A stretch of DNA of 64,000 bases from Flavobacteriaceae bacterium PS02336 (lineage in GTDB: Bacteria; Bacteroidota; Bacteroidia; Flavobacteriales; Flavobacteriaceae), in contig JASCOF010000002.1 in assembly GCA_029960065.1 (NCBI GenBank), positions 496,001-560,000 of the forward strand, given 5' to 3'. Position numbers and translations under genes: made by a program. Below are positions 23,748 to 34,574 of this stretch, in pieces. The stretch's first letter is position 1, and each line of letters opens with the position of its first letter. The notes under the pieces were generated by a model. That model saw only the letters and a program-made list of their open reading frames with translations. It was not told the origin of the DNA and ran no database searches.

Positions 23748-25135
23748 AACTCGCGCGGGTCTGTTAGTTTTCCTGTAACAGCAGCAGCAGCAGCCATAAT
23801 TGGACTTGCTAAAAGCGTTCTTGAACCAGGACCTTGACGGCCTTCAAAGTTTCTGTTTGAAGTACTTACTGCGTATTTACCAGCAGGAACTTTATCATCG
23901 TTCATTGCCAAACAAGCAGAACAACCCGGCTGACGTAATACGAAACCAGCTTCAGTCAAAATATCCAAAATACCTTCTTCTTTAATCTGTGCTTCAACAA
24001 CGTGAGAACCCGGAACTAACCAAGCCGTAACATTATCTGCTTTTTTTCTTCCTTTTACAATTTCAGCGAAAGCTCTAAAATCTTCAATACGTCCGTTTGT
24101 ACAACTTCCTAAGAAAACGTAATCGATTTGTTTTCCAATCATTACATCGTCTTCGTTAAAGCCCATGTAAGCCAAAGATTTTTTGTAAGTTTCCTCACCG
24201 CCCTCAACTTGGTTCGCAGACGGAATATGTTTTGTGATACCAATTCCCATTCCAGGGTTTGTACCATAAGTAATCATTGGTTCAATGTCTTCAGCTTTGA
24301 TATTTAATTCAGCATCAAAAACAGCATCATCATCGGTTTTTAAAGTTTTCCAGTATTCAACAGCTTTTGTCCAAGCTTCACCTTTTGGAGCGTATAATCT
24401 TCCTTCAAGGAAATCGAAAGTAGTTTGGTCAGGAGCAATCATTCCTCCACGAGCACCCATTTCGATACTTAAATTACAAACTGTCATACGGCCTTCCATA
24501 GTCATGTTTTCAAAAACATCACCAGCATATTCAACAAAATATCCTGTACCTCCAGAAGTAGTTAACTGAGCAATAATATAAAGTGCAACGTCTTTTGGAC
24601 CAACACCTTTGCTTAATTGACCATTTACGTTAATACGCATTTTCTTTGGTTTCGGCTGCATGATACATTGAGTAGACAAAACCATCTCAACCTCAGAAGT
24701 TCCTATACCAAAAGCGATAGCTCCAAAAGCACCGTGAGTAGACGTATGTGAATCTCCACATACAATAGTAGCACCTGGCAAAGTAATTCCGTTTTCAGGA
24801 CCAACTACGTGTACAATTCCATTTTTTTGGTGACCTAATCCCCAGTGCGAAATTCCGTATTCGTTAGCGTTATCTTCAAGAGCTTGAAGCTGATTAGCAG
24901 AAAGCGGATCCTGAACTGGTAAATGTTGGTTTATGGTTGGTGTATTGTGGTCGGCAGTTGCAAAAGTACGTTGTGGGTATAAAACGTTAACGCCTCTTGA
25001 TTTTAATCCTAAAAAAGCAACAGGACTCGTAACTTCATGAATGAAATGACGGTCAATAAAAAACACATCTGGTCCATCTTCAATTTTACGCACTACATGT
25101 GAATCCCATACTTTGTCAAATAATGTCTTACTCAT
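23741..25135 (-). CDS. leuC: 3-isopropylmalate dehydratase large subunit
   Basis: 464 residues, usual length. The three Fe-S cluster cysteines lie in [13 protein letters not shown] and [11 protein letters not shown], with [19 protein letters not shown] and the end [18 protein letters not shown] also typical. An aconitase-type [4Fe-4S] enzyme, partner of LeuD. It is the first gene of the leucine operon, with a good promoter 66 bases upstream. Confidence 0.96.
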   Translation of the reverse strand: MSKTLFDKVWDSHVVRKIEDGPDVFFIDRHFIHEVTSPVAFLGLKSRGVNVLYPQRTFATADHNTPTINQHLPVQDPLSANQLQALEDNANEYGISHWGLGHQKNGIVHVVGPENGITLPGATIVCGDSHTSTHGAFGAIAFGIGTSEVEMVLSTQCIMQPKPKKMRINVNGQLSKGVGPKDVALYIIAQLTTSGGTGYFVEYAGDVFENMTMEGRMTVCNLSIEMGARGGMIAPDQTTFDFLEGRLYAPKGEAWTKAVEYWKTLKTDDDAVFDAELNIKAEDIEPMITYGTNPGMGIGITKHIPSANQVEGGEETYKKSLAYMGFNEDDVMIGKQIDYVFLGSCTNGRIEDFRAFAEIVKGRKKADNVTAWLVPGSHVVEAQIKEEGILDILTEAGFVLRQPGCSACLAMNDDKVPAGKYAVSTSNRNFEGRQGPGSRTLLASPIMAAAAAVTGKLTDPRELF

Positions 25136-25200
25136 TTTTTATTTTTTTTAATTGTAATTTCTATAACCACAGCAATTCCCTGTTCATTATAATAGCAAAA

Positions 25201-25230
25201 CAAAAGTAAAAAAAGATACAAAGGCGTCAA
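25201..25230 (-). promoter_or_regulatory. Promoter of the leuCD-leuA-like-leuB operon
   Basis: On the minus strand TACTTTTG (25201-25208) matches TAnnTTTG, and TTG (25228-25230) lies exactly 19 bases upstream. This is the Bacteroidota sigma-ABfr-type layout. The leader to the leuC ATG is about 60 bases and holds no attenuator peptide or terminator that I can see. Confidence 0.65.
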
Positions 25231-25628
25231 TTTCGATATTTCATTATATACGATACCCAAACTAATTTACAAATTGCGAAACCGCTTTTGCAGATTAAAT
25301 TTTGAAAGAAAAATGATTAAGAAACAGCTTTGCTTTTTCTTTTTTGACTTTAATTTTTCTTGATTGTTTTTTGTTTTAATAGTTTGCAAATTTATCTCAA
25401 AATCACTATAAAATATAAGGTTTTATTTGAAAAAATGTAACAAAATGAATAAAAATAGTAATAATTGTTAGTTTTGGAATTTTTGCAAAAAGAATGCTTT
25501 TTCGTTTTTTTAAAGCTTTTAAAGGAGATTTTTGAACGTTATTTAGATTCAATAAACAGTCTAAATACTACGACATCCAAGAAGTGTATTTTTATGAAAT
25601 TTTATGAAATAAAAGTGAATAGGATTAG
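25231..25628. other. Intergenic region upstream of leu operon
   Basis: About 400 very AT-rich bases between the leuC promoter and the stop of the next minus-strand gene. No gene, hairpin terminator or repeat stands out. Confidence 0.5.
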
Positions 25629-28247
25629 TTAAAAACGATATTTTACGGTAGCCAATAAATATCTCGGAACTAATTTTATTGTAGAAGTGTATGAAGTATA
25701 ATTTTCTAATGTAACCAAAGTGAATGCATTTTGATTGGTAATGTTATTAAAGAGTAATCTATACGAAAATCTGCTGTTTTCAGGCGTATAAGTGGTAACT
25801 AAATTAACAAAAGTGTAATTGTTTGAGTTCATTTGATAGAGAGTACTATTAGTCTCAATCAGCCAATTTTTTGAAATTTTATAATTACAATTTACGAATG
25901 CATTTTTGGTTTCGTTGGAAGTTAGAATAGTATTAAAGTCAGATTGATAATAATTATAAGTAAAACCAAAATCAAAATTGATTGGAAGTTTATAATAGGT
26001 AGTTGCAGAAAAAGTATATTGACTATTATAACTTTTTAAATTACTGAATTCTAGACTGTTTACTTTTGTTGGATTATTACTTAAATTTTGAATAGTTTCT
26101 AATTTTGTTGCCCATTTTAATTTTCTAAAATAATTTACAAGACTAAAAGTTCCATTGTAATTTTCTCCTCCATTTGTAATAAGGTAATTTTCAAAATTAA
26201 AATTTTCGGTAATCGTTCCTTCGCTATTAAGTATTTTTTTTGAATTTACATAAGATAAATTACTGGTTATAGAAAATCGTTTCTCATCATTGAAAAATGT
26301 ATAATACAAGGCAACGGTTTGATTTTTTAAAAGATCAATTACTGCAACGCCTTTTCTAAAAGTTCTATAATCAATCAATTGAAAGTTTCTGGATAGATAA
26401 TTAATTTCAGGAAGTGAATTGTTTTCAGAGTAAGATAATTTAAAATTTCCAATACTTGTCTTTTTTAAATTGAACGCAAGAGTAGGATTAAAAATAGAGA
26501 AATTTTCATCAGCGTCATTTCTATTAAATGTATCGTAAATATATTTTAAATTAAATGTAAAATCTATTTTTGAATTTAAGTTGTAACGAACAGTATTTTC
26601 TAAAGAAAGCAAATCTTGTCGTAAAGAGGTATCATTTTTATAGTTTTCTTGTGGAGTGTTGTCAATAGTGAAATTAGAATAAATAGATTCTTTACTGTTT
26701 TCGTATTGAAATGCGAGAACATATTCTAATTGATTATATCTTGAAAGCAATTTACTTTTAATTCCAAAATATTGATTTTTATTTAAACTTGATTGCAAAA
26801 TTGTAGCATCTGGATTTGTTTTCAAGAAATCGTTTAAAAATGGAGAATTTAAGTTGTTTTTTTCATTCAAATTGTCATTTCCAAAATAGATATAATTGTG
26901 AAGTATAGTTCTATTTGATAAACTATAACTGTGATTAAAATGATTATAAAATGTCTGGTTTTGAATTTTTGAATGCTGATTTATCTTGGAGTCATTAAAT
27001 AATAAATGGGAGCCAATCGTATTAGGATTGTTTTTGTAGATGAGTAAATTGGTCAGATAATTTTTTTCATTTCCAATATATTTTAGCTCAAATTCACCAG
27101 ACGAGAGCGATTTGTTTCCAGAATAATGACTTACTTCGTTATTTATAATTGGATTTTCATTGATATTGTAAACAGTTTGAGAAAGAGAGTTCTGAATCTG
27201 ATTGTCATTTGTAAAATAAGCGACACCTCTTAAGGTTAGATTCGGTTTAATTTTTGAAGTAAAACTTAAAGAATTAAAAAACGCTTTATTGAAAATACTC
27301 TGAGATTTGCTAAATGTACTGTTCTCATTACTATTAATGGTATATTGTTTTTTTGTCGTCTTTTCGATTTTATCTTCTCCAAAAAAATCAAGATTTATGG
27401 TCGATTCTTTAATCAAAGAAGAAGCTTTTTCTCCTAGGTTGTTGTAATCTGCTAAATAAAAAAGTTTAAATTTCTTTTTTAAAATTCCTAAGTTAACACC
27501 CTCTTTCCATCTATTTTCAGATACAATTCCTGCTCCAGCGGTAATATTTCCAAACCAAATGTTTTGCTTGTCTTTTTTTAATTTCAGATTAAGAGCAACC
27601 TTTTCAGAATTGTTCATCTTTTTAAGAATAGGATTGTCTTCAAAAGCATCGATAATTTGTACAGCATCAAGTACTTTGGCATCCAGATTTTTAGAAAGCA
27701 ATTTGTAATTTTGATCAAACAAATCTTCACCTTCAATCATAAGTTTAGTTATTGATCTGCCATGAGCTTTAATAGAGCCGTCTTTTTGAACTTCTATTCC
27801 AGGAAGTTTTTTTAAAATATCTTCGATGGTTTGCTCAGTTTGATTAGCAAAGGAAGCGACTTTTATAGTAGTGGTATCTTTTTCTATTTTTACTTTTTTA
27901 TCTACAGGAATAACAATTTCGTTAAGAAATTCTGTTTTTTCTTCTAGTGTAAAAGATTGTAAAATGTCTGATTTTGAATCTAATTCTAATTGAATTTCTT
28001 TTTTTATATATCCTAAACTGGAAATAGAAATATTAATTTTTGAACTAGCTGGTTTTTTAAAAATTAAATTATAGCTTCCGTTTTCAAGGCTGTAAGTATA
28101 TGAAAGTGTATTGTACACTTCGTCAGAAACAACAACAGAAGTACTTTCGATACCTCTGTTTTGAATATTTTTGATTGTTCCTGAAAGTTTTATTTCTTGC
28201 GAGAAAAGAAAAATGGGAAAAATTAAAAAGAGTAGGATTTTTTGCAT
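25629..28247 (-). CDS. Outer-membrane beta-barrel protein with CarboxypepD_reg-like domain
   Basis: 872 residues from the ATG at 28247, chosen because it places a signal peptide (MQKILLFLIFPIFLFSQ) at the start; an ATG six codons upstream is less likely. Residues about 20-100 are a carboxypeptidase-regulatory-like fold (IKLSGTIKNIQNRGIESTSV). A plug-like region follows (IEDILKKLPGIEVQKDGSIK, then SITKLMIEGEDLFDQNYK), then a long barrel of alternating aromatic strands that ends in YRF. It lacks a clear TonB box. Such proteins are commonly paired with GLPGLI proteins, as here. The substrate is unknown. Confidence 0.82.
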   Translation of the reverse strand: MQKILLFLIFPIFLFSQEIKLSGTIKNIQNRGIESTSVVVSDEVYNTLSYTYSLENGSYNLIFKKPASSKINISISSLGYIKKEIQLELDSKSDILQSFTLEEKTEFLNEIVIPVDKKVKIEKDTTTIKVASFANQTEQTIEDILKKLPGIEVQKDGSIKAHGRSITKLMIEGEDLFDQNYKLLSKNLDAKVLDAVQIIDAFEDNPILKKMNNSEKVALNLKLKKDKQNIWFGNITAGAGIVSENRWKEGVNLGILKKKFKLFYLADYNNLGEKASSLIKESTINLDFFGEDKIEKTTKKQYTINSNENSTFSKSQSIFNKAFFNSLSFTSKIKPNLTLRGVAYFTNDNQIQNSLSQTVYNINENPIINNEVSHYSGNKSLSSGEFELKYIGNEKNYLTNLLIYKNNPNTIGSHLLFNDSKINQHSKIQNQTFYNHFNHSYSLSNRTILHNYIYFGNDNLNEKNNLNSPFLNDFLKTNPDATILQSSLNKNQYFGIKSKLLSRYNQLEYVLAFQYENSKESIYSNFTIDNTPQENYKNDTSLRQDLLSLENTVRYNLNSKIDFTFNLKYIYDTFNRNDADENFSIFNPTLAFNLKKTSIGNFKLSYSENNSLPEINYLSRNFQLIDYRTFRKGVAVIDLLKNQTVALYYTFFNDEKRFSITSNLSYVNSKKILNSEGTITENFNFENYLITNGGENYNGTFSLVNYFRKLKWATKLETIQNLSNNPTKVNSLEFSNLKSYNSQYTFSATTYYKLPINFDFGFTYNYYQSDFNTILTSNETKNAFVNCNYKISKNWLIETNSTLYQMNSNNYTFVNLVTTYTPENSRFSYRLLFNNITNQNAFTLVTLENYTSYTSTIKLVPRYLLATVKYRF

Positions 28248-28365
28248 TTTAATCAAATATGGCAATACTAATGTCTTTCATTTTTACACTGTTTATGAAT
28301 CAAAATAAACTAAATTATAATTTAAAGAGTAGACGGTTAGTATTTTGCTTATAAAGGTTTTAGAC

Positions 28366-29157
28366 CTACAATGCTATTTCTTTAAAAGTTTGATCAATTG
28401 TAGCTTTTTCAGAATAACCGCTGTTTGGAGATTCCTTATCAGCGATCAACATTTTTTCGTACATTTTTTGTAAATATTCCTCACAGAATTGGAGATATCC
28501 TTTCATGTCAAGCCATTTTATAGGTTTTCCATTTTCACTTTTTATAAAAGACACTCCTGTTTTATTAGCGGTAGGATATTCAATGCTTTTAAAATAATAG
28601 TAAATTTCTTCAGTATTGTCATATGCTTCTAAAATTAAACCTGGAAGTCCTTGTAGTTTCCACGGTCCATAAGGTAAAGGAATATCTGGAGCATACCATG
28701 CAGTATAGTTTCGTCCTCTAAAATAAGTAATTGCTTTATAACAAGTATATTTCCCTATTGTTTTGGTTTCATTTTTTAATTCCCATTTAAAAGGATATTT
28801 TTTTTCCGCCACATATTGAAGTCCATTTTTCAGAAAACTGCTCCAAACACTATCTTTAACCAAACTAGTAAATACTTGGCTGCCATTGCTGGTTGCAGGA
28901 AGTCCTCCAGATGTTAATATTGTCCTTTCTCCTTGTCTGTTAGAAAAATTAGTAATTAAAGCGTCTAACGAGTCTTTTTGACAGGTATAACTAGATTCTT
29001 TTTTATTAAAAACTAAAGTGGCTAATCGTTCTTTTCCGTTTTTGCTTCCAAAATAGCTGCTTTCAATCTGCCCATAATAAACAATTCCTTTATTATTTGG
29101 CGATTGTCCTAAACATAAAAATGGAATTAAAAATAAGATTGTCAAAAATTTATTCAT
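28366..29157 (-). CDS. GLPGLI-family secreted protein
   Basis: 263 residues from the ATG at 29157, which gives a clean signal peptide (MNKFLTILFLIPFLCLGQ). A start 25 codons earlier would overlap the upstream gene and bury the signal. The family signature GPWKLQGLPGLILEAYD is present, preceded by AWYAPDIPLPYG. Function of the GLPGLI family is not known; it is often next to TonB-like outer-membrane proteins in Bacteroidota, and here lies 119 bases upstream of one. It probably acts in the periplasm or at the outer membrane. Confidence 0.88.
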   Translation of the reverse strand: MNKFLTILFLIPFLCLGQSPNNKGIVYYGQIESSYFGSKNGKERLATLVFNKKESSYTCQKDSLDALITNFSNRQGERTILTSGGLPATSNGSQVFTSLVKDSVWSSFLKNGLQYVAEKKYPFKWELKNETKTIGKYTCYKAITYFRGRNYTAWYAPDIPLPYGPWKLQGLPGLILEAYDNTEEIYYYFKSIEYPTANKTGVSFIKSENGKPIKWLDMKGYLQFCEEYLQKMYEKMLIADKESPNSGYSEKATIDQTFKEIAL

Positions 29158-29219
29158 AATATAGCAATAATGTAAAGTTGCCTTTAAGGCAACTTTACTG
29201 TTTAATGTAGAGCAGAGAT

Positions 29220-29501
29220 TTAAGATGCACAATATTTAAGACCCCAATCCCAAGCTTCTTGATAACTATTAAAAGCTCTATGGGCTGTATTGCCATTTCT
29301 GCATTCAATATCATACATTTGCATTTCGCAAGGAGAATCTGAAACTTTTTCAGATATTTTTATTGTTATGATGTTTGTTTCTAAACTAATATTAGTCTCA
29401 CTTTTTATTTGATTTCTATTTTCAGGTTGAATCGGATTTTTAGCAAATGAAATTGCTGCTACAAATAAAAATAGACAAGTTGTAAAAATTGTTTTCTTCA
29501 T
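29220..29501 (-). CDS. Small secreted Cys-containing protein
   Basis: 93 residues with a signal peptide cut after FAKN or nearby (MKKTIFTTCLFLFVAAISFA). The mature part of about 70 residues has three Cys (DSPCEMQMYDIEC, LKYCAS) and a C-terminal amphipathic segment, YQEAWDWGLKYC. I do not recognise a family. It is the first gene of a run with the GLPGLI and barrel genes, 62 bases ahead of the former, so it may share their transcript and function. Confidence 0.6.
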   Translation of the reverse strand: MKKTIFTTCLFLFVAAISFAKNPIQPENRNQIKSETNISLETNIITIKISEKVSDSPCEMQMYDIECRNGNTAHRAFNSYQEAWDWGLKYCAS

Positions 29502-29860
29502 AATTTCTTTTTTAAAATTAATTGATTAATAATAGCTATTAGTGGTATTTATCGATAGGATAAAGAAACATGTATTAGTAATACTAATAGTATGTTTTAA
29601 CTTTATTTTAACAAATAAATTCTTTTGTAATAAATTCGAAATTTTGAGCGATTGATAAGTAAAAATTACCGCAGTCTCAGTAACTAAAAAATCTTAACGA
29701 AAAGCTTTTCTTAACAACTTTCACTTCATTATTTCCCCAAAAAAAGCGTAATTTTGAATTCTCTTCATAATTTTAAAAGCGATTTTTTATACTCCATATA
29801 ATCAGATGTTTATATTGGAAAAGCTTTGGATTTGGAGTTTAATTTTTGTATTTTCACTCT
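29502..29860. other. Divergent intergenic region with a 17-bp palindrome
   Basis: A 359-base AT-rich gap. A perfect odd palindrome TATTAGTA-A-TACTAATA lies at 29573-29589, flanked by ACATG and GTATGT that extend the symmetry imperfectly. It is 72 bases upstream of the small secreted-protein gene, a place that fits a repressor or activator site. Confidence 0.45.
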
Positions 29861-32800
29861 ATGTATTTAATATTCGATACCGAAACAACCGGATTACCAA
29901 AACGCTGGGATGCACCAATAACCGATTCTGATAACTGGCCTCGCTGTATACAGATTGCGTGGCAGCTGCATGACGAAATGGGACAGCTTATTGAGCATCA
30001 GGATTACTTGGTAAAACCAGAAGGATTTAACATTCCGTATGATGCCGAACGTATTCACGGAATCTCGACTGAATTGGCTGAAGCCGATGGAATCTCGCTG
30101 GCCGAAGTTTTGGAGAAATTCAATATTGCGTTAAGCAAAACCAAATTTATCGTTGGACAGAATTTAGGTTTCGACGTTAATATTATGGGAGCAGAATTCC
30201 ATAGAATGGGAGTGGAGTCTCAAATGAGTTCAATGCCTGTCTTGGATACTTGTACCGAAGTTACCGCTTCTTTATTACAGCTTCCTGGAGGTCGTGGAGG
30301 AAAATTCAAACTTCCAACTTTGACCGAATTACACAGCTATCTTTTTGATCAGCCTTTCGCGGAAGCGCACAACGCAACTGCCGACGTGGAGGCAACTACG
30401 CGTTGTTTCTTAGAATTGGTTAGAAGAGAGGTTTTTACAAAAGAAGAATTAGACGTTCCGAAGGAATATTTTAAAGAATTTCAGGAAAGAAATGCAGAGC
30501 CATTTAAACTTATTGGTTTAAAACATATCAATTTAAAAGCGGCTTCTGATAAAATTAGAGAACAGCTTAAAGCTTTAGCCGGAGAAGGACAGCAAAATGT
30601 TGTTTCAGAAGAAGATAAAGCTGATTTTAAAGCGGCAAAATTTGCGCATTTACACAATCACACGCAGTTTTCGGTGCTTCAATCAACTATCGGAATTGGG
30701 AATATTGTTGCAGCTGCAGCCAAAAATAAAATGCCGGCCGTTGCAATGACGGATACTGGAAACATGATGGGAGCTTTCCATTTTGTAAGTGCTGTTATGA
30801 ATCATAATAAAGCAGCATCTGGAAAAAATAAAGCTTTGGTTGAAGCTGGAGAAGAACCAACAGAAACCGAAGTAAAACCAATTGTTGGCTGTGAATTTAA
30901 TATCTGTGAAAATCACTTAGATAAAAGCAAAAAAGACAACGGTTATCAGGTTGTTTTAATGGCTAAAAATAAAGCAGGTTATCACAACTTGGCTAAAATG
31001 GCTTCAATTGCCTATACTGACGGATTTTATTATGTTCCGAGGATTGACCGCAAAATTGTCGAGCAATACAAAGGAGATATTATGGTTTTGTCTGGGAATT
31101 TATACGGAGAAATTCCGAGTAAAATCTTGAACATAGGTGAAAACCAAGCCGAAGAAGCTTTAATTTGGTGGAAGGAACAATTTGGGGAAGATTTCTATCT
31201 GGAAGTGATGCGCCACAATCAGGAAGACGAAAATCGCGTTAACAAAACCCTAATTGAATTTTCGCAAAAGCATAATGTCAAATTAATTGCAACTAATAAT
31301 ACTTATTACTTAAATAAAGAAGATGCCAATGCGCACGATATTTTACTTTGTGTAAAAGATGGTGAAAAGCAGGCAACACCTATTGGAAGAGGACGCGGTT
31401 ACCGTTACGGACTTCCAAATCAGGAATATTATTTCAAGTCGGAAGAAGAGATGAAAAAGCTCTTTGCCGATTTGCCAGAAGCCATAATTAACATTCAGGA
31501 AGTTATTGATAAGGTTGAAGGATATTCGCTTTATCGTGATGTATTGCTTCCGAAGTTTGATATTCCAGAAGAATTTGTTGATCCTGAAGATGAAAAAGAC
31601 AATGGTGTTCGTGGTGAAAATGCTTATTTGCGAGACCTTACAATGCGAGGAGCTGAAAGAAGATATGGTGTAATAACCGAATCAATTCAAGAACGTTTGG
31701 ATTTTGAATTGCTGACAATTTCGAATTCTGGATATCCAGGTTACTTTTTAATTGTACAGGATTTCATTGCCGAGGCTAGAAAAATGGACGTATCCGTAGG
31801 TCCTGGGCGTGGATCTGCAGCGGGTTCTGCCGTTGCCTACTGCCTTGGAATTACCAATATTGACCCGATTAAATACGACTTGCTTTTTGAGCGTTTCCTA
31901 AATCCGGATCGTGTATCCATGCCCGATATTGATATTGACTTTGATGACGAGGGTCGTGGACGTGTAATGGATTATGTAATCAACAAATACGGTCAAAAAC
32001 AGGTGGCGCAGATTATCACTTATGGTAAAATGGCAACCAAATCGGCAATTCGTGATACAGCGCGTGTACTGGATTTACCATTATTTGAAGCCGATAGAAT
32101 TGCAAAACTGATTCCGGGAATGATGCCGTCCAAATGGAATCTGGCGCGTTTTATTTCGGAGAGTGAAGATGAGGTTAAAAAAGCACTTCGTTCGGATGAA
32201 TTTGACAATGTAAAAGAATTAATCGCGATTGCCAATGAAGATGATTTGGCAGGAGAAACAATTCAGCAGGCAAAAATCTTGGAAGGATCGATGCGTAATA
32301 CGGGAATTCACGCTTGCGGGGTAATCATTACACCGTCGGATATTACGAATTATGTTCCTGTTACAACAGCAAAAGATTCTGATTTATATGTAACACAGTT
32401 TGATAACTCGGTTGCAGAAAGTGCCGGATTGCTGAAAATGGACTTCTTGGGTCTGAAGACCCTTACGCTGATAAAAGATACCGTAAAACTGGTAAAATAC
32501 AGAACTGGAATCGAGCTTGATCCTGATACTTTTCCAATTGATGACGAAGAAACGTATGCGCTTTTCCAAAGAGGTGAAACGGTTGGGATCTTCCAATACG
32601 AGTCACCTGGAATGCAGAAATACATGAAAGATCTTAAGCCAACGGTTTTTGGAGATTTAATTGCCATGAACGCATTGTATCGTCCGGGACCTTTGGAATA
32701 TATTCCGTCTTTCGTTCGAAGAAAAAATGGTGACGAAGAAATCAAATACGATTTAGATGCCTGTGCCGAATATTTATCTGAAACCTACGGAATTACCGTT

Positions 32801-34396
32801 TACCAAGAGCAGGTAATGCTTTTGTCTCAGTCTTTGGCAGGATTTACAAAGGGTGAGGCCGACGTTTTGCGTAAAGCGATGGGTAAGAAACAAAAAGACG
32901 TACTAGACAAAATGAAGCCGAAGTTCGTTGAACAAGCAGCAGCGAAAGGTCACGATGCCAAAGTTCTAGAGAAAATCTGGAAAGACTGGGAAGCCTTTGC
33001 GAGTTACGCCTTCAACAAATCGCACTCGACTTGTTATGCTTGGATTGCCTATCAAACGGCTTATTTGAAAGCGCATTATCCTGCAGAATATATGGCAGCG
33101 GTACTTTCGAATAACATGAACGATATCAAACAGGTTTCTTTCTTTATGGAAGAATGTAAACGTATGGGATTGCAGGTTTTGGGGCCAGATGTAAACGAAT
33201 CGTACTATAAATTTACCGTAAACGATGATTATGCCGTTCGTTTCGGAATGGGAGCGATTAAAGGTGTTGGTTCTGGAGCAGTAGAAACAATTGTAGAAAA
33301 TAGAAAAGACGGAAGATATAAATCGATTTTTGATTTGGCGCAACGAATTGATTTGCGTGCAGCCAATAAAAAAGCGATTGAAAACTTAGTACTTGCTGGT
33401 GGTTTTGACTCTTTTGAAGGAACAACAAGAGCGCAGTATTTCCATGACGATGGCGACGGAATTACATTTTATGAAAAAGCAATTCGGTATGGATCAAAGT
33501 TTCAGGAAAATGAAAATTCATCTCAAGTAAGTTTGTTTGGGGAAGCAAGTGAAGTGCAGATTGCAGAGCCAACTATTCCTGCATGTGAAGATTGGAGTAC
33601 CATGGAAAAACTGGCAAAAGAAAAAGAGGTTGTCGGGATTTATATTTCTGGACATCCGCTTGACGATTTTAGGTTTGAAATGAAATACTTCTGTAATGCG
33701 CGATTGGAAGCATTGAAAAGCATGAATGAATATGTAGGTAAAAATCTAAACTTTGCAGGAATCATTAATAACGTACAGCATCGAGTTGCTAAAAACGGAA
33801 AAGGCTGGGCGGTATTCAATCTAGAAGGATATGACGAAAGTTATGAGTTTAAGATTTTTGGTGAAGAATATTTAAAATTCCGTCATTTCTTGATTCAAAA
33901 CAATTTTGCCTACTTAAAAATAGTGATTAAAGATGGCTGGGTGAATCATGATACAGGTAAAAAATCTGATCCTAGAATGCAGTTTGTTGAGATTCGTCAA
34001 TTGCAGGATATTTTGGAAGCTTTCGCTAAAAAATTAATTGTTTTATTGAATATTAAAGACCTTCAAGCTGAATTTATTCATAAGCTGAGTCATTTGTTTG
34101 CTGAAAATAAGGGAGATAATTCTGTGACTTTTGAAATCATGGAATTAGAAAAAATAAAGCGACTGGTTGAGGTAGAAACACCAACTGATTTCGAAGCCGA
34201 AGATGCTGTTTTTGAAGCCGAAAATGAAAATGAAGATAGTGCGATGGAAGACACTAAAATTCAAGAAGTAAATGAAGTAGAAGAAATTAAAGTAGTCACC
34301 AAATTAACGATGCCCAGCCGTCGTTTGAAGATCAAAATTTCAACTGAATTATTGCAGGAATTGGAGAAAATGCAGATTAATTTTAAATTGAACTAA
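29861..34396 (+). CDS. dnaE: DNA polymerase III alpha subunit with N-terminal 3'-5' exonuclease
   Basis: 1511 residues from the second in-frame ATG, chosen because the exonuclease fold starts MYLIFDTETTG. Residues 1-195 are a DnaQ-like DEDDh exonuclease: Asp6 and Glu8, NLGFDVNIMG, and AHNATADVEAT near 175. The PHP domain begins FAHLHNHTQFSVLQS near 265. The polymerase core has GPGRGSAAGSAVAYC and the catalytic acids in MPDIDIDFDDEGR. Helix-hairpin-helix and OB-fold regions follow. The chromosomal replicase therefore carries its own proofreading domain, a layout known in Bacteroidota. A unique feature is the long acidic stretch before the C-terminus. Monocistronic. Confidence 0.95.
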   Translation: MYLIFDTETTGLPKRWDAPITDSDNWPRCIQIAWQLHDEMGQLIEHQDYLVKPEGFNIPYDAERIHGISTELAEADGISLAEVLEKFNIALSKTKFIVGQNLGFDVNIMGAEFHRMGVESQMSSMPVLDTCTEVTASLLQLPGGRGGKFKLPTLTELHSYLFDQPFAEAHNATADVEATTRCFLELVRREVFTKEELDVPKEYFKEFQERNAEPFKLIGLKHINLKAASDKIREQLKALAGEGQQNVVSEEDKADFKAAKFAHLHNHTQFSVLQSTIGIGNIVAAAAKNKMPAVAMTDTGNMMGAFHFVSAVMNHNKAASGKNKALVEAGEEPTETEVKPIVGCEFNICENHLDKSKKDNGYQVVLMAKNKAGYHNLAKMASIAYTDGFYYVPRIDRKIVEQYKGDIMVLSGNLYGEIPSKILNIGENQAEEALIWWKEQFGEDFYLEVMRHNQEDENRVNKTLIEFSQKHNVKLIATNNTYYLNKEDANAHDILLCVKDGEKQATPIGRGRGYRYGLPNQEYYFKSEEEMKKLFADLPEAIINIQEVIDKVEGYSLYRDVLLPKFDIPEEFVDPEDEKDNGVRGENAYLRDLTMRGAERRYGVITESIQERLDFELLTISNSGYPGYFLIVQDFIAEARKMDVSVGPGRGSAAGSAVAYCLGITNIDPIKYDLLFERFLNPDRVSMPDIDIDFDDEGRGRVMDYVINKYGQKQVAQIITYGKMATKSAIRDTARVLDLPLFEADRIAKLIPGMMPSKWNLARFISESEDEVKKALRSDEFDNVKELIAIANEDDLAGETIQQAKILEGSMRNTGIHACGVIITPSDITNYVPVTTAKDSDLYVTQFDNSVAESAGLLKMDFLGLKTLTLIKDTVKLVKYRTGIELDPDTFPIDDEETYALFQRGETVGIFQYESPGMQKYMKDLKPTVFGDLIAMNALYRPGPLEYIPSFVRRKNGDEEIKYDLDACAEYLSETYGITVYQEQVMLLSQSLAGFTKGEADVLRKAMGKKQKDVLDKMKPKFVEQAAAKGHDAKVLEKIWKDWEAFASYAFNKSHSTCYAWIAYQTAYLKAHYPAEYMAAVLSNNMNDIKQVSFFMEECKRMGLQVLGPDVNESYYKFTVNDDYAVRFGMGAIKGVGSGAVETIVENRKDGRYKSIFDLAQRIDLRAANKKAIENLVLAGGFDSFEGTTRAQYFHDDGDGITFYEKAIRYGSKFQENENSSQVSLFGEASEVQIAEPTIPACEDWSTMEKLAKEKEVVGIYISGHPLDDFRFEMKYFCNARLEALKSMNEYVGKNLNFAGIINNVQHRVAKNGKGWAVFNLEGYDESYEFKIFGEEYLKFRHFLIQNNFAYLKIVIKDGWVNHDTGKKSDPRMQFVEIRQLQDILEAFAKKLIVLLNIKDLQAEFIHKLSHLFAENKGDNSVTFEIMELEKIKRLVEVETPTDFEAEDAVFEAENENEDSAMEDTKIQEVNEVEEIKVVTKLTMPSRRLKIKISTELLQELEKMQINFKLN

Positions 34397-34543
34397 AAAA
34401 TTAACAGTTAAAATTTAAACACATGTTAATTTTTTATGTTAAAAATATGCATGCATAATAGTTTTTTAGTAATATTGCCCGAAATTACAACGATTTCGTT
34501 CCAAGTCTAACTTTGCAAACTGTAAGAATGTGTTTAAATATTC

Positions 34544-34551
34544 TAAGTTTG
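34544..34551 (+). promoter_or_regulatory. Candidate -7 element for the OMP gene
   Basis: TAAGTTTG fits TAnnTTTG 23 bases before the ATG at 34575. Another match, TAACTTTG, lies at 34508-34515. Neither has TTG at the normal distance. Confidence 0.35.
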
Positions 34552-34574
34552 TATAAATTAATTAAATCAGAATT

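Noticed and set aside
29158..29232. Upstream start of the GLPGLI gene
   Set aside because: It overlaps the small secreted-protein gene and precedes a normal signal peptide.
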